DNA from: Ichthyenterobacterium magnum
GTDB taxonomy: Bacteria > Bacteroidota > Bacteroidia > Flavobacteriales > Flavobacteriaceae
DNA length: 64,000 nucleotides
Direction: 5' to 3'
Assembly: GCF_003610635.1 (NCBI RefSeq)
Contig: NZ_RAQJ01000003.1
Span: 62,001 to 126,000 of the forward strand
The position numbers and the translations under genes were made by a program. Positions 61,126-64,000 of the stretch are shown here, one piece after another (the first letter of the stretch is position 1; each line of letters opens with the position of its first letter). The notes beneath the pieces are model-generated. The model was given only the letters and a program-made list of their open reading frames with translations, was not told the DNA's origin and searched no databases.

Positions 61126-61229
61126 GAAATAGCTTCTCGTTAATCGTTATAAATGTACTAAAGAAGTTTATACTAAACTTTCATTATTAAAAAACTCTTA
61201 ACTTCGAGGCACGAATTTTTATTATCACT

Positions 61230-62066
61230 ATGAAAATACTATTAAAAATTAAACTTGCATTACTTTTTATTTCTTTGCTTTTGAGCTGTAATTCAAAACC
61301 TGAAACAGTAAAAATTGAAAATCAAAAAAGAAGCGTTGTGCAAATGGTTACATCTCATGGCACTATGAGTATGGAGCTCTTTAATGAAACGCCTTTACAT
61401 CGTGATAATTTTATTAAACTTGTAAACAAAAAAGCTTATGATAGTTTACTCTTTCATCGTGTTATTGAAAGCTTTATGATACAAGGCGGAGATCCAGAAA
61501 GTCGCAATGCTGCATCAAAAACACTTCTTGGAGAAGGTGATTTGGGCTATACCGTAAAAGCCGAATTCAATCCAACCCTATTTCACAAAAAAGGGGCTTT
61601 AGCTACAGCTAGAATTGAATCCTTAGATCGCGTATCTAGTGCTATTCAATTTTATATTGTACAAGGAAAAGTACTTAATGACAGTCTAATTGACACATTA
61701 GAATATCGAATTAACAAAATGCTTGCAAGGCATTATACTATAAATGATTCGTTATATAGACCGCTTTGGTTAGACTATACAAAAGCAATTGATGAAGACA
61801 ATAAAGAACTCTATAATTCTATAAATGACAGTATAAACGCAATAGCTAAATCTTACTCGAATTTTAAAAAATATGCTATTCCGCAGTCGCATAGAGACAT
61901 TTATAAAACCATTGGTGGCACACCGCATCTTGACCAAAACTATACTGTTTTTGGACAGGTAATAGAAGGTTTACAAGTCATAGATTCTATTGCAAAAATA
62001 GACGTTGATGAAAACAATCGTCCGCTTTCTGATGTTAGAATTCTATCTGTACGTTTAAAAAATTAA
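61230..62066 (+). CDS. Cyclophilin-type peptidylprolyl isomerase, lipoprotein
   Basis: A 278-residue predicted lipoprotein ([20 protein letters not shown]) with a cyclophilin domain: [50 protein letters not shown], containing the catalytic-type FHRV.PFMIQGGD pattern, then [21 protein letters not shown] and, far downstream, [22 protein letters not shown]. Between FYIVQG (about 152) and the [12 protein letters not shown] segment there is an extra helical stretch of about 75 residues rich in Asn, Asp and Tyr. Such inserts are seen in Bacteroidota exported cyclophilins. It helps fold envelope proteins. It shares a TTAA stop overlap with purC. Confidence 0.9.
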   Translation: MKILLKIKLALLFISLLLSCNSKPETVKIENQKRSVVQMVTSHGTMSMELFNETPLHRDNFIKLVNKKAYDSLLFHRVIESFMIQGGDPESRNAASKTLLGEGDLGYTVKAEFNPTLFHKKGALATARIESLDRVSSAIQFYIVQGKVLNDSLIDTLEYRINKMLARHYTINDSLYRPLWLDYTKAIDEDNKELYNSINDSINAIAKSYSNFKKYAIPQSHRDIYKTIGGTPHLDQNYTVFGQVIEGLQVIDSIAKIDVDENNRPLSDVRILSVRLKN

Positions 62067-63010
62067 TCTAGATAGTTGAGAACATTTTTTTCAATACGTT
62101 CTTGAATGTTTGTTACATCAGCTTTCACAAAAGTTTCTCCCGTAATATTTTCAAAAAGCTCTATATAACGTTCACTTACCGACTCTATATAATCCTCACT
62201 CATTTCAGGAACTGTTTGACCTTCTAAGCCTTGAAAATTATTAGAGATTAACCACTGACGTACAAACTCTTTAGATAGTTGTTTTTGTTGTTCTCCTTTA
62301 TCTTGACGCTCATGATATCCGTCTGCATAAATATAGCGTGAAGAATCTGGAGTATGAATTTCATCAATTAAAACAATCTTGCCATCTTGAGTTTTACCAA
62401 ATTCATATTTAGTATCTACTAATATTAATCCTCTAGATGCAGCGATTTCTGTTCCGCGTTGAAATAATTTTCGTGTATAATCTTCTAAAACCAAATAATC
62501 TTCTTCAGAAACTACACCACGCTTTAAAATATCTTCTTTCGAAATATCTTCATCATGATCTCCCATTTCTGCTTTTGTTGCAGGCGTAATTATTGGTTCA
62601 GGAAACTTATCGTTCTCTTTCATTCCTTCTGGCATTTCAACTCCGCAAAGCAACCGTTTTCCTGCTTTATATTCGCGAGCAGCATGACCAGACATATAAC
62701 CACGAATTACCATTTCTACTTTATAGGGTTCACATAAATGACCAACAGCTACATTTGGATCTGGTGTTGCAATTAACCAATTAGGAACCAAATCTTCAGT
62801 AGCTTTCATCATACTTGTTGCTATCTGGTTTAAAATTTGACCTTTAAACGGGATTCCTTTAGGCATTACAACATCAAAAGCACTTAAACGATCTGTTGCA
62901 ATCATAACAAGTAAATCATCATTTATATTATAAACTTCTCTTACTTTTCCTTTATAAACACTTTTTTGATTAGGAAAGTTAAAGTTGGTATCTATTATTG
63001 TATTGCTCAT
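62063..63010 (-). CDS. purC: Phosphoribosylaminoimidazole-succinocarboxamide synthase
   Basis: Purine biosynthesis: joins aspartate to CAIR to give SAICAR, using ATP. The 315-residue form is typical for Bacteroidota and fungi (about 300) and longer than E. coli PurC (237). The motifs are [63 protein letters not shown], and [31 protein letters not shown] set the start at 63010 ([15 protein letters not shown]); a longer frame from 63100 translates intergenic repeat debris. phoH is upstream on the same strand, as in many Flavobacteriaceae. Confidence 0.95.
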   Translation of the reverse strand: MSNTIIDTNFNFPNQKSVYKGKVREVYNINDDLLVMIATDRLSAFDVVMPKGIPFKGQILNQIATSMMKATEDLVPNWLIATPDPNVAVGHLCEPYKVEMVIRGYMSGHAAREYKAGKRLLCGVEMPEGMKENDKFPEPIITPATKAEMGDHDEDISKEDILKRGVVSEEDYLVLEDYTRKLFQRGTEIAASRGLILVDTKYEFGKTQDGKIVLIDEIHTPDSSRYIYADGYHERQDKGEQQKQLSKEFVRQWLISNNFQGLEGQTVPEMSEDYIESVSERYIELFENITGETFVKADVTNIQERIEKNVLNYLD

Positions 63011-63184
63011 TATTTTTGCTTTTAGCTTTTGGCCGTTAGCTTTTTTTGAAAAGCTAGAAATTGTTCTAAATAGTATTTTATTTATGTACTTATAAAGCAC
63101 TTAGACTACGCTCAGTGTAACATTTAGTTTCAGTTTTTGTACGGTAACGACTGTAAAACTAAGGGCTGTAAACTGAATACTTTT
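63011..63184. other. Intergenic repeat debris between phoH and purC
   Basis: The 174-base gap holds low-complexity sequence, a small perfect hairpin (AGCTTTT-TTTG-AAAAGCT at about 63035-63052) and a GACTACGCTCAGTGTAAC stretch (about 63103-63121) like other dispersed flavobacterial palindromes. No promoter box is convincing and no coding potential is seen. Confidence 0.5.
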
Positions 63185-64000
63185 TTACTCTCTATTCTCA
63201 ATACTTTTATAAGCTGCGATAATTTTCTTAACTAATTTATGACGAATTACATCTTTATCATCTAAAAAGACCATACCAACACCATCGACATTTTTTAAAA
63301 CTAAAAGCGCTTCTTTTAAACCAGAAATTGTACGTCGTGGTAAATCTATTTGTCCTGGATCACCTGTAAGCAAAAACTTAGCACTTTTTCCCATACGTGT
63401 TAAAAACATTTTCATTTGGGCATGTGTTGTGTTTTGACCTTCATCCAAAATTACAAATGCATTATCTAAGGTACGACCTCTCATAAATGCTAGTGGTGCA
63501 ATTTGTATGGTACCATTTTCAATATAATTTGCCAATTTTTCAGGAGCAATCATATCACGCAAGGCATCATATAAAGGTTGCATATATGGGTCTAATTTTT
63601 CTTTTAAATCACCAGGAAGAAAACCTAAATTCTCACCAGCTTCTACTGCAGGACGTGTTAATATAATACGTTTAACTTCTTTATTTTTTAAAGCTTGAAC
63701 AGCCAATGCAACACCTGTATATGTTTTACCAGTTCCTGCTGGACCAATGGCAAATACCATATCGTTTTTACGCATTAGTTCTACCAACCTGCGTTGGTTT
63801 GCAGTTTGTGCTTTGATTAATTTACCATTAACGCCATGAACAATAACGGCGCCGCTTGCTTCACTAGTTGTATAATCGTCTTTACTCTGGCTTGTTAAAA
63901 CACGCTCAATAACATTTTCGTCTAGCTTATTATACTTTCCAAAGTGCTCCATAAGCATTGTTAAACGACGATCAAACTCTTCGAGTAGATCTTCATCTCC
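63185..64000 (-). CDS. phoH: PhoH family ATPase, 5' end cut by window edge
   Basis: A PhoH/YbeZ-type P-loop ATPase linked to ribosome and RNA metabolism, partner of the YbeY rRNase. About 271 residues are visible; the frame stays open through 64000 (upstream of the first ATG it reads ...GDEDLLEEFDRRLT), so the 5' end of the usual 315-320 residues is outside. The visible parts are VFAIGPAGTGKTYTGVALAVQAL (Walker A), RIILTRPAVEAGENLGFLPGD, VILDEGQNTTHAQMKMFLTRMG (Walker B) and LLTGDPGQIDLPR. It is upstream of purC on the same strand with a 174-base gap. Confidence 0.95.
   Translation of the reverse strand, partial: GDEDLLEEFDRRLTMLMEHFGKYNKLDENVIERVLTSQSKDDYTTSEASGAVIVHGVNGKLIKAQTANQRRLVELMRKNDMVFAIGPAGTGKTYTGVALAVQALKNKEVKRIILTRPAVEAGENLGFLPGDLKEKLDPYMQPLYDALRDMIAPEKLANYIENGTIQIAPLAFMRGRTLDNAFVILDEGQNTTHAQMKMFLTRMGKSAKFLLTGDPGQIDLPRRTISGLKEALLVLKNVDGVGMVFLDDKDVIRHKLVKKIIAAYKSIENRE

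Noticed and set aside
1-64000. tRNA, rRNA, insertion sequences, CRISPR and restriction or defence islands
   Set aside because: I looked for their marks (TTCGAATC-type arms, transposase motifs, repeat-spacer arrays, methylase/nuclease pairs) and found none; the methyltransferases present are RNA or small-molecule types.

Overview
This is a low-GC chromosomal window whose gene content points to a member of the Flavobacteriaceae (phylum Bacteroidota). The evidence is the type IX secretion gene porQ, a SusC-like TonB receptor without SusD, flavobacterial DUFs (DUF4294, DUF6048, DUF6452, DUF6768), a CCC-motif membrane protein, the porQ-cmk-lon and purC-phoH neighbourhoods, promoter boxes of the TAnnTTTG type and no Shine-Dalgarno signals. 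The genus cannot be decided from the sequence. Almost everything is core genome; there is no IS transposase, prophage, CRISPR array, rRNA or tRNA. No gene-free stretch exceeds 300 bases.

Layout. 1-5.8 kb: rpsA (cut by the left edge), a BON/LysM protein, cmk, porQ and lon. 5.9-7.9 kb: an operon of sigma factor, membrane-anchored protein and GIN-repeat surface protein. 7.9-13.7 kb: lipocalin-like lipoprotein, UMF1 transporter, M48 protease, msrB, DUF1572 protein and lpd. 13.7-17.5 kb: acyltransferase, aroQ and three outer-membrane barrel genes in tandem. 17.6-21 kb: xerD, rny, a 6S-type RNA, zapA and a ZapB-like coiled coil. 21.2-28.3 kb: M23 peptidase, TonB receptor, cysteine desulfurase, calcium-repeat lipoprotein and Smr protein. 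28.4-32.8 kb: four small membrane proteins (DUF2752, CCC motif, CD225/dispanin, DUF2752), rocD and a second sigma-factor operon. 33-41.7 kb: rlmD with DUF6452/DUF6048, methyltransferases, a ZIP transporter, a GIY-YIG gene between inverted repeats, GNAT, TrhA and DUF4294. 42-46.6 kb: a fused ABC permease/M1 peptidase with its ATPase. 46.7-52.8 kb: M42 peptidase, Nudix, PrsW and a three-gene biotin-dependent acyl-CoA carboxylase. 52.8-64 kb: single-domain helicase-like protein, GNAT and DinB proteins, transporters, acs, cyclophilin, purC and phoH (cut by the right edge).

Functionally the window combines information processing (rpsA, rny, 6S RNA, rlmD, RlmL-like, xerD, zapA), protein quality control (lon, M48, M23, M42, msrB, PPIase), envelope functions (porQ, barrels, TonB receptor, lipoproteins) and amino- and organic-acid catabolism (rocD, AGCS and DAACS symporters, acs, acyl-CoA carboxylase, lpd).

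The least ordinary signals are non-coding. They are four kinds of short dispersed palindromic repeat, one of which brackets a GIY-YIG nuclease gene like terminal inverted repeats; a 50-bp terminator sequence repeated three times; the RNA between zapA and rny; and five convergent gene pairs that share one TTAA or TTAG tetranucleotide as both stop codons. I found no convincing large undescribed multi-gene system; the GIY-YIG/repeat unit is the best candidate for something mobile.
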